A stretch of 64,000 nucleotides of DNA from Erythroxylum novogranatense (GCA_029891385.1 CM057225.1:80439887-80503886); one strand, 5' to 3'. Shown: positions 22,544 to 35,080, counted from the stretch's first letter. Notes: generated by a model from the letters alone, not told the origin. Numbers and translations are program-made.

Positions 22544-22855
22544 ATAAACATCAGTTTACACAGTTATCTAGATATGCAGCAGAGATGAAGCTGAGTGAGG
22601 AGGCTAAGTGTCATCGGTTTGAATCAGAACTGCACCTAGCCATCAGAGAAAAAGTACTGGTGTAGAACTTCTATGATTTTCAACAGCTGATTGAGGCGAC
22701 ATTGATGGTTGAAAACATTGAGAATATAAAGAGTGTCGTGAATAAGAAGAGAAAGGGGAAAGAGCAGCTAAAGAGGGGAGGTGGTACTTTTATGCTCGAG
22801 AGGAGTGTCAAAACTCTCCCTGAACTGTCTGAGGAGAGGAGCAGTGATGCAAGCA
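22544..22855 (+). pseudogene. G+ gag, segment 2
   Basis: After the duplicated ATAAA, gag continues HQFTQLSRYAAEMKLSEEAK, CHRFESELHLAIREKVLV, stop (TAG), NFYDFQQLIEATLMVENIEN, KRKGKEQLKRGGG and ERSSDAS. It parallels the G- segment 5504-5200 almost residue by residue. Element B interrupts after the AAGCA target duplication copy (22851-22855). Confidence 0.88.
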
Positions 22856-25800
22856 TGTAACGTCTCATTACCCATGTTAGGGCTATAATTGTGAATTATG
22901 GAAAATTATGAGAAATTAGAAAAATGCACATCATGCATAATTAATAGTGACATACACATTTATTTTGCACATTCATATAATTGTACATGCATTCATTGAC
23001 ATTTCCAGGTAAATTGGTTTATAAATGAAAATTGTGGATTTATTTAGAATGTATTAAATGTGATTTGGCAATTTTTGTACATTTAGGATATTTTAGAAAT
23101 TTTTGGTGAATTATTTTTTAGTTGAAAATTTATTTGGAGAGTCATCTTATTATTTCGGAATTTTTGATAAATTTAAAAAAAATTTGAAATGGTTTTTTTT
23201 AAATAATAATAAAAGGTGACAAATGGAAGAGTGACATGTGGCAGTCTTAGAGGTAGACAAATGCCCCACATGCATAGGTGACATGTGGAGAGGTATTACG
23301 CTTACAGGTGGTCTTGTTTTTGATAAAAAAAATTCCTATAGCTTTATGTATATTCTTCATCGTAAACCCCAACATCGCCATGCTTTCTTTTTGTTTTGTT
23401 CATTAAACACTGAACCAGTCGATTGTTTGTATTTGCTCACTTTGTTGGAGTTATGTAAATATAGTGCCCTGGAAAGCAAGTGTATTTACATGTAACTTTA
23501 TCTTCTTCAGTTATAGTTTTGTAATGAAAATATTTATTATTAATAAAACAAAAGAGTTTGGTTTTATCTGTATGAGCATTATATATCTGGTCGTAAGGAA
23601 CCAAAATTCTTTTGTAAGTAATATACATATACATAGAGATGTATGGGAAACATGTATATTATTAGAATTTGAATTAATTGATTCACGTTGAATAATCAAG
23701 TTGGTCGCTGATTATGGTTTAGACTAGTGTGTTGCGATTTATCTCCATATAAGTAAAGGAGTTTACTTGAGGAATGATGAGTTTTATATCATGATAGTAG
23801 TTGACTATAGATAATGGCACTATTAAATGAATCGAATCAAGTATGTTTTCAAGAATAGAGTGGGTCGTTACTTTAATCTTAAAACATACAACTTAAGCAT
23901 TCGCTTATTATGAACCATAATCTTGATGAGTGGTGAAATCATATACATTTCATTATAATTCTTGATATGATCGGAATGGATTTTCTGAGTATTAATCCTT
24001 TATGCGCATGTTGGAATTATTAATTGAAACATGTATCGAGGAACATTCATTCAAATAAAGAGTTTATAGTGTTATCATCTCTTACAGATGTTTTAAGGAG
24101 ATTTGGTGATTAAATCTGGCGCGATGGTTTGATGGACTAGCTACCCATCAAGTCTTAACAATGAGATGAGATCTTATGTGTTAATCACCATATAAAGTAA
24201 AATGAGAGATCTAGAAGGAAAAACTAACATAAGGGCAAAACGGTAATTTTACCCTTTGTTGTGTGGATGGCTATAATAAGGTTCTAATGAGATTGACATT
24301 TAGTTAATAAGCTAGAATTAATTCCAATGAGATTGAATTAATTCTTGGCTTATTAGAGCTTGAATTATCAAAGTCCAATAAGATTCCCCACTTGGCTTTA
24401 AGGAAGGTTATCAAACTAAGTAAGAAATATAAATGGAGGTTAATTAGAAGCTCATAATTGAATCTTGGGCTTGGTCTAATTAAAGAAGCCCAAATGTACA
24501 TTTAGTAATGGGCTTGGTTTTTTGTTTAATGTAATTAATTAGATTAATTATATTAAAACAATTTTTTTAAGAAGAAGATAGCAATTTTGGTTATTCCTAG
24601 GTTAAATGTGTAACCACACATTTGACATTAAAATGTTAGATAAAGATGGTCTTTATTATGGTTAATCATCATTAAATGGAGTTATGAACTTACCATTAAA
24701 TGGTTTAATGGTTGTCTTTTAATGTTGGCTTGTAACCTATTTGCATTTATTATATTAAAGATGAAAGATGTACATTAGATGGACCATCTTCCTTCTTTCT
24801 TCTTGGCAAAACCGAAATTGGGTATTGAATTTTAGGTTATGGTCTTTTCAAATAGCCATCATAAAGATAAATGAAGATAATCTCATTTATTGGCTATTTT
24901 ATGAGTGATTAATGAAAGAAGTGATGCATTTGATGCCTCTCTCTCCTTCCATCCATGCATATACGAAATTGGTAGGCAAGAAAGAGTTCTTGCATGTTCT
25001 TTACACCTTCTCTCCTTTCATGAAAGAGAGAATCAAAAATACCAATTGAAAGAGTTTCAATTTTGCTTCTTCTTCTTCTAAGAAAATCTCCTCCAAACAT
25101 TTCTTCTCCTTTCCCACCAAAGGATTTTGTTAACCTAATTGTCCTTGAAGAACAGGTGGTAAATCTAATTGGTTGAGGATACTACAACAAGGAGAAAGTA
25201 GATTGTTAATGGAAAAGAATCATAGGCAAAGGATTTGGATACACGAAGAAGGAGAGGATAGCGCAGCGAAGATTTAAAGTTGTAGCGAAGGAGTCGGTAA
25301 TACTCCTGATCTTGTTTAAATTTTATTATCCTTATACCATATCATGTATGGATTGACATGTTGATTTGGATTTGTTGCTTCCGCTGCAAGTAATGATTTC
25401 TTAAAAGTTTTAAAATCTACCGTTTTTCCAAACAAAGCATGTTTTCTTTTTCCGATCCAACACACTTAGCCTTTGTTTCTTACACCTTGCAAGTAAGTTA
25501 TTCTGATGATATTTTTACAGTGGAAATATATACATGCATGCTTTATTTTAAGGATGGAGGTTTCGGTGATGATTGAATTTACTGAAGATTTACAAACCAT
25601 GGATATGTTGTTTTTATTGCATGCATGAGTGTAAGAAGTGTGATTTTGGAGTTGAATAACTTGTATGATGAGTTTTGTGAATTTAGGGAATGTGAAAAAA
25701 GTGTATCAACATTGTGACATTTTGAGTTAAATGGAGATTAGGGAAAGAATTATAATTTTAGAAAAAAATGGTTGGATGATAACGGTATTCATGCTATGTT

Positions 25801-28578
25801 TTTCTTGATGATGTATGTGAATGTTTTTGGAAATGTTTGAAGGAATTAAAATGAGTTTGTTAGTCAGTTGTTATGAAAATGGGAAGCTCTAGATGAGAGA
25901 AGGAAAAAAAAGAAGAGGAAGAAAATTATATGATGAACACGCAACAACATATAACTGGTGTTGGAATATGCTATGTTTTCACTATATACAAGCATAAATG
26001 TTTGGGAAAAGTTACTGATGAAATTTTGTGAGGTTAGAGTTAAAGAGAATATAGAGTAGTATGGTCTTGTGTTTTAGGAAGGATTAAATTAACAAAAAAA
26101 TAAGAAGAACATGTAATGAAGATGAAAGAAAGAAAAGAAACGTGCAGAAGTTATATAAATACAGTAGAGGGAGAAAGTAAAAGTAAGATTTTTTATTTTT
26201 GATGATTAAGGATAAACCTTGCATTTTTTATTTGTTTTGAGTTGTGGAGTTTAAGGAAGAGTATAAAAGTTGGTTTAGACAATGAATTTAGTAGATATGA
26301 AGTGAAAAAATGGAGAAAAAAAATAAGGAGTTTTTGGTGGAGAGGATGGAGTTTGCGTGCTAGACAGAGAAAAAGTGATAGTTTATATGTGTGGGTTAAA
26401 AACTAGAGTTTTCCCTTAAGCAGCTCTCAGTCGTTTGCCTATAACTTTATCATCTGAACTCCAAATGACTTGAAACTTAGACCAATGGATTCCTAAGACA
26501 ATTTATTTCTCTCCATAAAAATTTAGAGTTATCTTAATTGATTTGGAAGTGATTTATAGGATTAAAGTGTGGAAGTCTGTTGGAATGTGATGAACTGGAA
26601 ATTTTCACGATCATGTTCAGTTTTCTAATTATAACTTGAGATGTAGATTTATGAATGAGATAGTTTTTAATTCATATTAGACTAGAGACATATTTCTACA
26701 ATTTTTGTGAAGAGATCGAATTTTAATTCTGTCTCTTTGATTTTCAAAATTGGCATGGAAGTGAGTTTTAGCTTAGGTTGTAGCACTATCAGGGACAGAA
26801 ATCATGTCCTATGATTATTGAATAAACTGTATTTATTTGGGCTTAATTAGGCTGAGTTGTCTTCCCTAAAGTTGTAGCTTAGTCTCTTAGCTTTAAATTG
26901 GTATAAATTTTGAAAATTTTGGATGTCTGAGCTGAAAGATACTAAGTGAACAATTAGAGGGTATGATCATGTGCTAGCCAAAAGTTCAAATGTGCACAGT
27001 CTGAGGTATTTTTTGTATAACTCATTGAATACTGAATCAAATTGGATGATCTTGGAGTCGTTAGAAACTTAAGATACTGTAGAACAACTTTCCATAAATA
27101 AGTATTGCCTAATTTTGTCATGTACCCTACCAAATTAATTATGCAAAGTTGACCTGAAATCTTATGGGTAGAAAATCTGAAGTGGTCAATTAGATTTATC
27201 AAATTGATTTCACCTTGTTTTATTTTGGTCCAAACTATAAGTACCAAATGTTATTAATGAGGGCTTTGATATCTGATTGGTTTGATGATGAAAATTTTAA
27301 TAAGATACCCAGAATTGTCATTAAACATGCATTGCGCATACTTTCTATATATTGATGTGCATAAAAGAACACTTGTATATTTGTACAAAAATGTGATATT
27401 TGTGAATATGTTGTGTATGTTTTAAAGGAGCCAAGTGGATACCATACCGAAATTGCCAGACCATCTAGGCAATAGCATATTGGAGCATTCTGTGAGTCAA
27501 CCTAGATGATTTCCTAGGATTGATTTGATTTGAATTTAATTTAATTTATTACACTTCCAATATTATTGAACTGTTTGTGAGTTGATTCTAGATTTCGGAC
27601 CTAAGGTCCGAGGAGTTTAATAGTTGAGCATGTATTAGGAGTGTTTGAATTGATATAAATTTTTGACATTTGATTCTTCATGAAAGTTGAATGCCGGACT
27701 TAGGTCCGATGATTGTGAAATCTTGCCTGAACATTTGTATAAGATTGTGATATATGAGATTTTCTGAAATTGTTGCATTTCATATAATGCATGCTCAGAT
27801 AAAGACATTGCGACCTGAGTTGCCAGTATAAAGCGCTTCCACGTAGAGCTTTGCTCCGTGATTTCTGATTTTGCACGTAGAGCTATGCTCCGTGATTCTG
27901 TTTGACTGAGCCCTATGGTTCGGTATTTGTATAAGTTTGTGATAGGCACTTGGTCACAACAATAAGAAAGAATGTGAGTCTCATGCATATAACATTTAAT
28001 GTTTTGCAAAGCTGAAACGAATGATAAATTGTTATGATCTATTTGTTGTACTTGGCTATGTGGATTGTGAGATTATATGATATATCATGTTGTGCGGATA
28101 TTTGGCTTGTATACATGATCTGAATGAATATATGTGAAATATGTGGTATGTGTTTGCAATCCGGTAAAATCATCAATGATGGTTTACTCATTAAGTTCGC
28201 AAAACTCATAAAAATTGCAACGTGGTTTTTCTGGTACAAGACAGGAGACCTAGTTCTTAAATAGGACTAAAGGACCCTTTGGATTTTGTTATGGATCAGA
28301 GGTCTGTCAGCTGACTCTAGGAGTATCGTGTTTTGTATTTTGTTGTATTTTCGTTAGAACCTATATCAGGTCATGTAAATATTTGTCTAAAGGAAATAGT
28401 GTAAACTTGTTTGGATTAGTGTAATGAATGGTTTTAAAATTTAGTGACTTTCGATTATGTTAGATGATGCCATGCATAATTTGTTTTTGCTTTTGCTCTA
28501 ACATGCCATTATCATAGTATATGTACTTGAATATGCTTGAATGTTTGGGTATGTATCATGTGGTAGTGGGATGTTGCA
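22856..28578 (+). mobile_element. B: solo LTR (about 3.7 kb) of a gypsy-type family, split by S1
   Basis: Starts TGTAACGTCTC and ends GGGATGTTGCA. Target duplications are AAGCA (22851-22855) and AAGTA (28579-28583), one base decayed. No PBS, PPT or coding sequence is inside. It shares a landmark with the LTR of A: a GATGGTTT..CA(C)T..AGTTCGCAAA(A)CTCA block (28169-28207 versus 15505-15530). Direct repeats CACGTAGAGCT(T/A)TGCTCCGTG are at 27840-27895. It contains the 2-kb solo LTR S1. Confidence 0.85.
23443..25462 (+). mobile_element. S1: solo LTR (2020 bp) inside B
   Basis: TGTTGGAGTTATG .. CGATCCAACA, with target duplication CACTT at 23438-23442 and 25463-25467. Near its start is ATAGTGCCCTGGAAAGC, resembling the start of S2 (GTAGTGCCCTAAAGGC, minus strand) and S3 (TAGTGTGCCCTAGGCC). 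No internal domain remains, so it most likely arose by LTR-LTR recombination. Superfamily cannot be told from the LTR alone. Confidence 0.88.
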
Positions 28579-28757
28579 AAGTAGGCCTAAACCTATGAGG
28601 ACTTCTACTGGTTGTCATCAAGCCTCAACTGTGGCAGGCAGTAGAAGGGAAGGGGATAAGTCTTCTGTACCTAAATGTGATCATTGTGGCAAGTTCCATG
28701 GAGGAGAATGCTATAGGCTGGCAGGAGCTTACTTCAAATGTGGAGAGAAAGGGCATA
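28579..28757 (+). pseudogene. G+ gag, segment 3 (zinc-knuckle region)
   Basis: Continues after B: PKPMRTSTGCHQASTVAGS, then KCDHCGKFHGGECYRLAGAY and FKCGEKGH. The first Cys of the second knuckle is Tyr (AYFKC; the family has a Cys two residues before FKC..). The frame is broken by SIRE-F after GCATA (28753-28757). This nucleocapsid part would bind element RNA. Confidence 0.88.
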
Positions 28758-29817
28758 TGTTAAGTCAAACCAGACTTCACGTATTAAATAATTTTGATAA
28801 TAAACAAAGAGAAATATACAAATGAAAAGTAGATGGATGCATAAAAAGAAAAAGCGAAGGAAGAAAAGCGAAGGAAGAAAAGCGACGGAAGAAAAGCGAA
28901 GGAAGGAAAAGCGAGCGGAAGAATAATGACGGAAGAAAAAAAGCGAAGGAAGAAAAGCAGAAGGAACAAAAATCGACTAAGCTTTACTAAAAGGAAAAGG
29001 CGGAAGAATAATGACGGAAGAAAAATGAAGGAAGAAAAGCGTAAGGAAAAGCAGACGGAAGAATATCGACGGAACAAAAATCGACGGAAGCTTTACGAAG
29101 AGAAAAGCGATACAAAAATCGAGGCGGAAGCTTTACGAAGAGAAAAGCGATTATACAAGAATCGATCGAAGAAAGAAACATCGCTTTAAGACGATTCTGA
29201 GTTAAACTGAATAACCGTTTCTTTAAAGATTCAAGAAGCGATTATTCAAGAAACAGAAGAAGGCGATTTTAAATAAGAGTCGAGATTGAAGTAAAAGCGA
29301 CTTTTGAGCAAAGTGAATGAAACTCGAGTATTCAAACATCGACTATCGAGAAAATTGTGAACTATTTTTCGATTGTACATTATAAAGAGCAACTCTTTTG
29401 TAAAAAGCTCTTTATTAGTTTTCATTTTGAAAAGTGTTACGGTAGCTGAAGAGGCTAAGAGTAAAAGAATACTTGTTGTTAAGAGACTGAAGAGGCTCAG
29501 GTCAAAGAATACTTGTAAATAGTTCGAGATAGTGAAATCTCAGAAGGATATCTGAGGACTGGACGTAGCCCACGGTTTGGGGTGAACCAGGATAAATTGT
29601 TGTGTTTCTCTCTCTAACTCTTACTTTACTTAAATCGTAGTTCTCATTATTATCAAAGGTTTTCAAACTAGTCAAGAATTGATTTAAGATAAGTTTTCTG
29701 AAAGAACAAGCAATTGTTATTGAAGGGATTAACGAAAAGTTTATCACAATTCAACCCCCCCTTCTTGTGTATCTTGATCATATTATTACTCAATATATTA
29801 ATGTGTGATTTACTTCA
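28758..29817 (+). repeat. 5' LTR of SIRE-F (1060 bp)
   Basis: TGTTAAGTC .. TTACTTCA. Same layout as the SIRE-1 LTR: purine-rich U3 array (28840-29170), degraded TATA (near 29260), the conserved GTAGCCCACGGTTTGGGGTG block (about 29565) and a C-run (29753). It differs from its partner LTR mostly by CG where the other has CAG or CTG. Confidence 0.93.
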
Positions 29818-29819
29818 AT

Positions 29820-29831
29820 TGGTATCAGAGC
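29820..29831 (+). other. Primer binding site of SIRE-F (iMet tRNA)
   Basis: TGGTATCAGAGC, perfect, two bases after the 5' LTR. Confidence 0.93.
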
Positions 29832-29874
29832 AAGGTGTTTAAGAATCACTCTAATAAAGTGTGAACTAAAGAAA

Positions 29875-31310
29875 ATGGTGGAATCACACACGATATTGCG
29901 AAGGAGCCTCGGTCACGGACCTCCAAAGATTCAATGGTGAAGACTACCACTATTGGAAGGATCGGATGAGATTGTTTATCGAGTCTACTCACATTGACCT
30001 TTGGGACATCATCGAGAATGGACAATACACACCTGAAGATGATGATAAAAATCCAATTCCACGAGAAAGATAGACGGCTGAGCAGAAAGCAAGATTTCAA
30101 CTAAACTCCAAAGCGAAATTTTTCTTAAGTTGTGCATTGAGCAGAAGCGAGTATGACAAAGTTCATGGATGTGATACTGCCAAAGAAATGTGGGATACAT
30201 TATCAATTGCACATGAAGGAACAAATCAAGTCAAGGAGTCCAAGATAAGTATTTTGGTGCATCAGTACGAGTTATTCAAGATGAAAGAAGAAGAGACCAT
30301 TGATCAAATGTTTGGAAGATTCCAAACAATTGTTAATGGACTAAAAGCTCTTGGAAGAACGTACAACAGTCAAGACCATGTTCGAAAGATTTTGAGGAGT
30401 CTGCCTTGAAAGATGGAGACCCAAAGTAATCACAGATAAGAAGCCAAAGACTTAAGCGTCTTCAAGCTTGATGAATTGCTTGGATCGTTGAAGATACACG
30501 TAGAGCTTGATGCGGAAGATAAGCCCAAGAAAGAGAAGTCCATAACGCTCAAAGCAAGTCAAAAGAATCACAAAATCCGAAGAAGAAAACAAAGAGGAAC
30601 ACATCAAAGGCTTTAAAGATTGAAGAAGCAAGGATGATGATTCGATGAAGTCGAATCTGAATCAAGTGATGAAGGCGATGAGCTATCTTTCATTTCAAGA
30701 AAGATAAGAAGAATGTGGAAAAAGAAGTCCAAAGGAAATTCAACATTTAGAAGGAACGATGGCAAAGACGATGAAAAATCGATAAAGCATCCGTTACATG
30801 TTATGAATGCAAGAAGCGGGACATTACAAGTCCGAGTGTCCAATGTTGAAAAGACAACCCAAAGGAGTAGGGATAACAAGAAAAGCATGATGGCAATGTG
30901 GGAAGATCTGGACTCATCGAAATCGATACAAGTTCGAGCGTCGAACATGCTAACATATGTCCGTAGGTGAAGAAGAAAGTGATGAGGAGGTAACTTCTAG
31001 CTATAATGATATACAAGATGCATACTCATAATTATTAAAAGATTCTCATGCTATTCTCAAACAAGACAAGTCATTAAAGAAGAAATATGTAGAAAACCTC
31101 AAACATACTCATGAGATAGAGTGAGAATATAAGTTTGAGAAAGCAAGTTGAGGAATTGAATAACAACAAAGTTGTAGATAGATCGAAGAGATTAATCAAT
31201 TGAAATCGAGAATTAATAATCTCTCAATTGATCTAGCTAAATTCTGAGATAGTACAAAAAGATGAATGAAATGATAGGAAAATAGACATCAGAGGATAAA
31301 AGCTGGATTA
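29875..31310 (+). pseudogene. SIRE-F gag
   Basis: ATG at 29875, then the copia capsid homology in another frame: LQRFNGEDYHYWKDRM, RLFIESTHIDLWDIIENG, a stop where Trp is expected (RER.TAEQ), then the open segment 30137-30409 with SRSEYDKVHGCDTAKEMWDT and FGRFQTIVNGLKALGRTY. Downstream: KLDELLGSLKIHVELD, a broken zinc knuckle (CYECKK, then frameshift at GCGGGACATTAC where CCTGGACATTAC is expected, 30812), an acidic Ser/Glu region (30905-30950) and a coiled-coil-like segment (DSHAILKQDKSLKKKY, about 31040). Confidence 0.85.
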
Positions 31311-31399
31311 GGGTTTACTAAAATAAGCCCTGAATTACGTAAAATCAATTGCTCAAAAAGATAAGAAAAGATATCAATCAGGTTTTCAGAAAGGTCATC

Positions 31400-32060
31400 A
31401 ACGTTTACATTCTACACCTTATTATCATTCATTACATCATACTAACCCTAAAGGACCCAAGAGAATCTGGGTACCTAAAAATATGATAATATCTCCTACA
31501 GAAATCCTTCTTTGGAAGAACCAGTAAGCACCATTGGTATTTGGACAGTGGATGCTCGCGTCACATGACGGAAACAAGTTTATGTTCCTAGATCTTGATC
31601 TGAAAGGAGGATCAGTAACTTTTGGAGACAACCAGCGGGAAAGATAATCGGGTTTGGTAAGATTGGTAAGAATTCCCATGCATGCATTAACAACGTACTA
31701 CTAGTTGATGGTTTAAAGCATAACTTGATAAGTATTAGTCAATTATGTGATTGTGGTTTTGAAGTTTCTTTCAATCAAAAATTTTGTGAAGTCAGAAACA
31801 AAGATGGTTCCATCTTCTTTTCAGCCAAAAGACAAAACAATCTTTACAAAATTGATTTAGACGATTTTCAGTCTCAAAATATTTCATGTTTTTTATCTAC
31901 TGAAGATGAAAGACTGATCTGGCATAAAAAACTAGGTCATGTCAGTTTTAAACATATTTCAAAACTTTTGAAACATTATTTGGTAAAAGGTTTGCCACAA
32001 ATTCGTTTTGACAAAGATTTCTTTTGTGAAAGTTGTCGAAAGGAAACAAGTTAAAACCTC
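31400..32060 (+). pseudogene. SIRE-F protease and integrase zinc-binding (pre-integrase) domain
   Basis: RIWVPKNMI (about 31463) precedes the copia protease WYLDSGCSRHMT (about 31531, active-site DSG), with a one-base loss at ATGACGGAAAC (31557). The open segment 31725-32054 holds ISISQLCDCGFEVSFN, the HHCC finger of integrase (LIWHKKLGHVSFKHI .. FFCESCRK) and ends in a stop. Protease cuts Gag-Pol; the finger binds cDNA ends. Confidence 0.87.
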
Positions 32061-32720
32061 TTTCTCTTGAAACATTTCAATAGCGTCATCTAGACCACTT
32101 GAGTTATTACATATGGACTTATTTGGTCCAACAAGAACAATAAGTCTTGGTGGAAAGAAGTATGGACTTGTGATTGTTGATGATTTTACAAGGTTTTGTT
32201 GGATACTTTTATATCACATAAAGATGAGTCTTTCAAGTGCTTTAGAAACCTTTCCATGAGGTTACAAAATGAAAAGGAATGTCTATAGCCAGCATAAGGA
32301 GTGATCATGGTGGATAATTGAAAATGAGAAGTTTAGAGTATTCTGAAAAAATGAAATTTTCCATAACTTCTACCTTGAGGACTCCATGAGAATGGAGTTG
32401 TTGAGAGGAAGAATAGGACGATTCAAGAGATGGCAAGAACAATGTCAGGCGAGATGAATCTTCCTAAATACTTCAGGCGAAAGTCATCAATCTGACATGT
32501 TACATTCAGAATAGAGTGTTGCTGCGACCAATCTTGGAAGAAAACTCCTATGAGTTGTGGAATGGAAGGAGACCAAACATTTCTTATTTCCATCCTTTCG
32601 GCTGCAAGTGCACTAGTCTGAACACAAAGGAAGCTCTGGACAAATTTGATGCAAAGACATTTTCAGAATTTTCTAGGCTATTCTCTCACTTCAAAGGCAT
32701 TTAGAATCTTCAACCTCACC
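32061..32720 (+). pseudogene. SIRE-F integrase core and C-terminal part
   Basis: In shifting frames: MDLFGPTRTISLGGKKYGLV (about 32114), FTRFCWILL, SIASIRSDHGG (second catalytic Asp, about 32285), RKNRTIQEMART-like remnants and, in the open segment 32516-32704, RPILEENSYELWNGRRPNIS, YFHPFGCKC. These match the DDE integrase core and the GKGY-type region of copia elements. Several frameshifts; compare SIRE-R 63432-64000. Confidence 0.83.
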
Positions 32721-33890
32721 TCAAAGACATTGAAGAAACTATTCATGTTAAGTTCGATGATAGCTCTCAACCCAATAAGGAAGAGGAATCAGAAGATGAT
32801 GCTGTTACAGTGCCTTTGACGCAGTGCAAGGAAGTATCTTCATCAGAAACACCTCATGATGAAAAGACAGACATTTCTAAGAATTTTGAGTTAAAGAAAG
32901 ATTGGAGATACAAAGCTTTCATCCTAAAGAGTCAATTATTGGAGAAACCTCGAAAGGTGTAAGAACAAGGTCCAAGTTCGTAAGAGAAGCCAACATGGCA
33001 TTTATATCGAAGTAGAACCTAAGAAGATTGATGAAGCTCTAAAAGATGAAGCATGGATATTAGCTATGCAAGAGGAGTTGAATCGGTTCATTAGGAATAA
33101 AGTCGGTCCTTAGTTCCTAAACATGAAAAGAAATCCATTATTGGTACTAGATGGATATTCAAGAATAAGCTAGACGAATCAGGAAAAGTAAGTCGCAACA
33201 AGGCAAGATTAGTAGCACAAGGCTATAATCAGCAGGAAGGAATAGACTACAATGAGACATATGCTTGATGGCAAGACTTGAAGCAATAAGGATCTTGCTT
33301 GCATATCTTTGTTGCCATGACATAAAGCTTTTCAGATGGATATAAAAAGTGCATTTCTGAACGGTTTTATAGATGAAGAAGTCTATGTCAAGCAACCTCC
33401 TGGATTTGAGGATATAAAGTATCCAGATCATGTCTACAGACTTCATAAAGCCTTATATGGACTGAAACAGGCCCCTAGAGCATAGTATGATCGTCTGAGC
33501 TCATTTCTTATAGGAAATGGATTTACTAGAGGTAAAGTAGACAAAACTCTTTTTAGGAAGAACTTGAATAATGATTTTATTATTGTGCAAATCTATGTTG
33601 ATGATATTATTTTTGGAGCAACCTCAAAAAGGTTATGCATGATCTTTGAAAATATGATGAAAAATGAATTTGAGATGAGCATGATGGGTGAGTTAAAATT
33701 CTTTCTTGGATTGCAAGTAAAGCAAACTAAGGATAAGATTTTTATCCATCAACAAAAATATGTCAAAGAATTGTTGTCTAAGTTTGATATGTGCAGTGTT
33801 AAAAGTATGTCTACACCGATGCATCCTTCAAACTTGTTGTCAAAAGACAAAAGTGGTAAGAAGGTGGATCAAACCCTATTTAGAGGATGA
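32721..33890 (+). pseudogene. SIRE-F reverse transcriptase
   Basis: An acidic linker (32720-32950) leads to SRNKARLVAQGYNQQEGIDYN (about 33190), [20 protein letters not shown] in a second frame and the open segment 33564-33890 with the catalytic YVDDIIFGAT (residues 11-20), ELKFFLGLQVKQ and KYVKELLSKFDM. At 33008 ATATCGAAG stands where SIRE-R has CTCTGAAAT, shifting frame. Near 33270 the SPVAR block is damaged. Confidence 0.9.
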
Positions 33891-34555
33891 TTGGTTCTTT
33901 GCTTTATCTTCTGACAAGTAGACGACATTCTATTCAAGTATGCTTGTGTGCAAGGTTTCAGCCGATCTAGAGAATCTCATTACATTCTTTGTAAAAGCGA
34001 ATTTTGAGATATCTCGCAGGTACTACTGATCTTTGCTTAATGTATGAGAAAGGTAAAGATTTCAGGTTGAATGGATATTGCGATGCGGACTATACCGGTG
34101 ATAGGATCGAAAGGAAGAGCACGAGTGGTGGTTGTCACTTCCTTGGACCAAACCTGGTGTCATGGTCAAGCAAGAGACAAAGCTCGATTGCATTATCAAC
34201 TGCCGAAGCTGAATATATGTCTACCGCAAGTTGTTGTTCACAATTGTTGTGGATCAAGTATCAATTGGAGGACTACTCAATACAAGAGGAAGAGATTCCA
34301 ATATATTGTGACAACACCAGCGCCATCAACTTGTCAAAGAATCCAATTCAACATTCAAGGGTGAAGCACATAGAAGTCAGAAATCATTTTTTGAGAGATT
34401 ACGTTCAGAAGAAAGTCGTCAGTCTACAATTCGTGGAAACGAAATATCAGTGGGCGGATATCTTCACAAAACCTCTAAGTGAAGATCGCTTTAAAGAAAT
34501 CAGACGCAACCTCAATATGGTGATGTTAACAGACCATTCATCTGGTTTTTCGTAA
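33891..34555 (+). pseudogene. SIRE-F RNase H
   Basis: After a damaged lead-in (33891-34003) the open segment 34004-34555 reads RYLAGTTDLCLMYEKGKDF, the catalytic GYCDADYTGD, SKRQSSIALSTAEAEYM, CDNTSAINLSKNP, RNHFLRDYVQKK and DIFTKPLSEDRF, a full copia RNase H with DxADY, E of STAEAEY and D of CDN. It ends (FS, TAA) inside the first unit of the 54-bp array. RNase H removes RNA from RNA-DNA hybrids. Confidence 0.9.
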
Positions 34556-34800
34556 AGAAGAAACAGACAGACGGAGGAGTTAACGGACCATTCATCTGGT
34601 TTTTCGTAAAGAAGAAACAGACAGACGGAGGAGTTAACGGACCATTCATCTGGTTTTTCGTAAAGAAGAAACAGACAGACGGAGGAGTTAATGGACCATT
34701 CATCTGTTTTTTTTTAAAGAGAAGACAGATAGATGGAAGAGTTAACAGATTGATCATCTGATTTTTTCAAAAAGAAAAGACAATGAAACGGTGGAGTTAA
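34525..34800 (+). repeat. 54-bp tandem array between RNase H and ORF3 in SIRE-F
   Basis: Five units start with GTTAA(C/T) at 34525, 34579, 34633, 34687 and 34741. The first three are nearly identical, the last two degenerate. Each unit repeats the RNase H tail codons plus stop and CAGACAGACGGAGGA. 54 is a multiple of 3, so the frame is kept but every unit has a TAA. SIRE-R has only a single related stretch (60110-60160). Confidence 0.92.
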
Positions 34801-35080
34801 ACGGCGTTGACGGTTTCAGACTTAAAACTTCTTTCACAAGGAAAAGTTTTAGAGGAAAAAGGTCGAGATCATCGAGAAGTACAATCGTTCTAGAATTTGC
34901 AATAAAATCCTAAAAGCGACTTTTGGGATTCCTACCAAATTCGAAATTGCTAGTTCTCTGAAATCTCTCGAAAAATCTTCAAGCAAGTTCCTATTCAATG
35001 TAATCGGCAAGATGTATGTCAAGCCTATTTTGCGAGTTGATCCAGGATCGGGATGGGAAGATTGGTAAACTTCAAGAACT
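34801..35080 (+). other. Spacer between 54-bp array and ORF3
   Basis: About 280 bp without a recognisable product. The equivalent SIRE-R stretch is 59860-60115. In SIRE-type elements the promoter or splice acceptor for the downstream ORF would be sought here; none is evident. Confidence 0.5.

Noticed and set aside
23238..23495. 85-codon open frame, possible host gene
   Set aside because: It crosses the boundary between solo LTR B and solo LTR S1 at 23443, so it cannot be an ancestral gene.
28784..29181. Open frames on both strands rich in Phe/Ser/Leu or Lys/Arg/Glu
   Set aside because: They are translations of the purine-rich SIRE U3 array; the same pattern recurs at 1689-2071, 37550-37735 and 43912-44247 with different reading.
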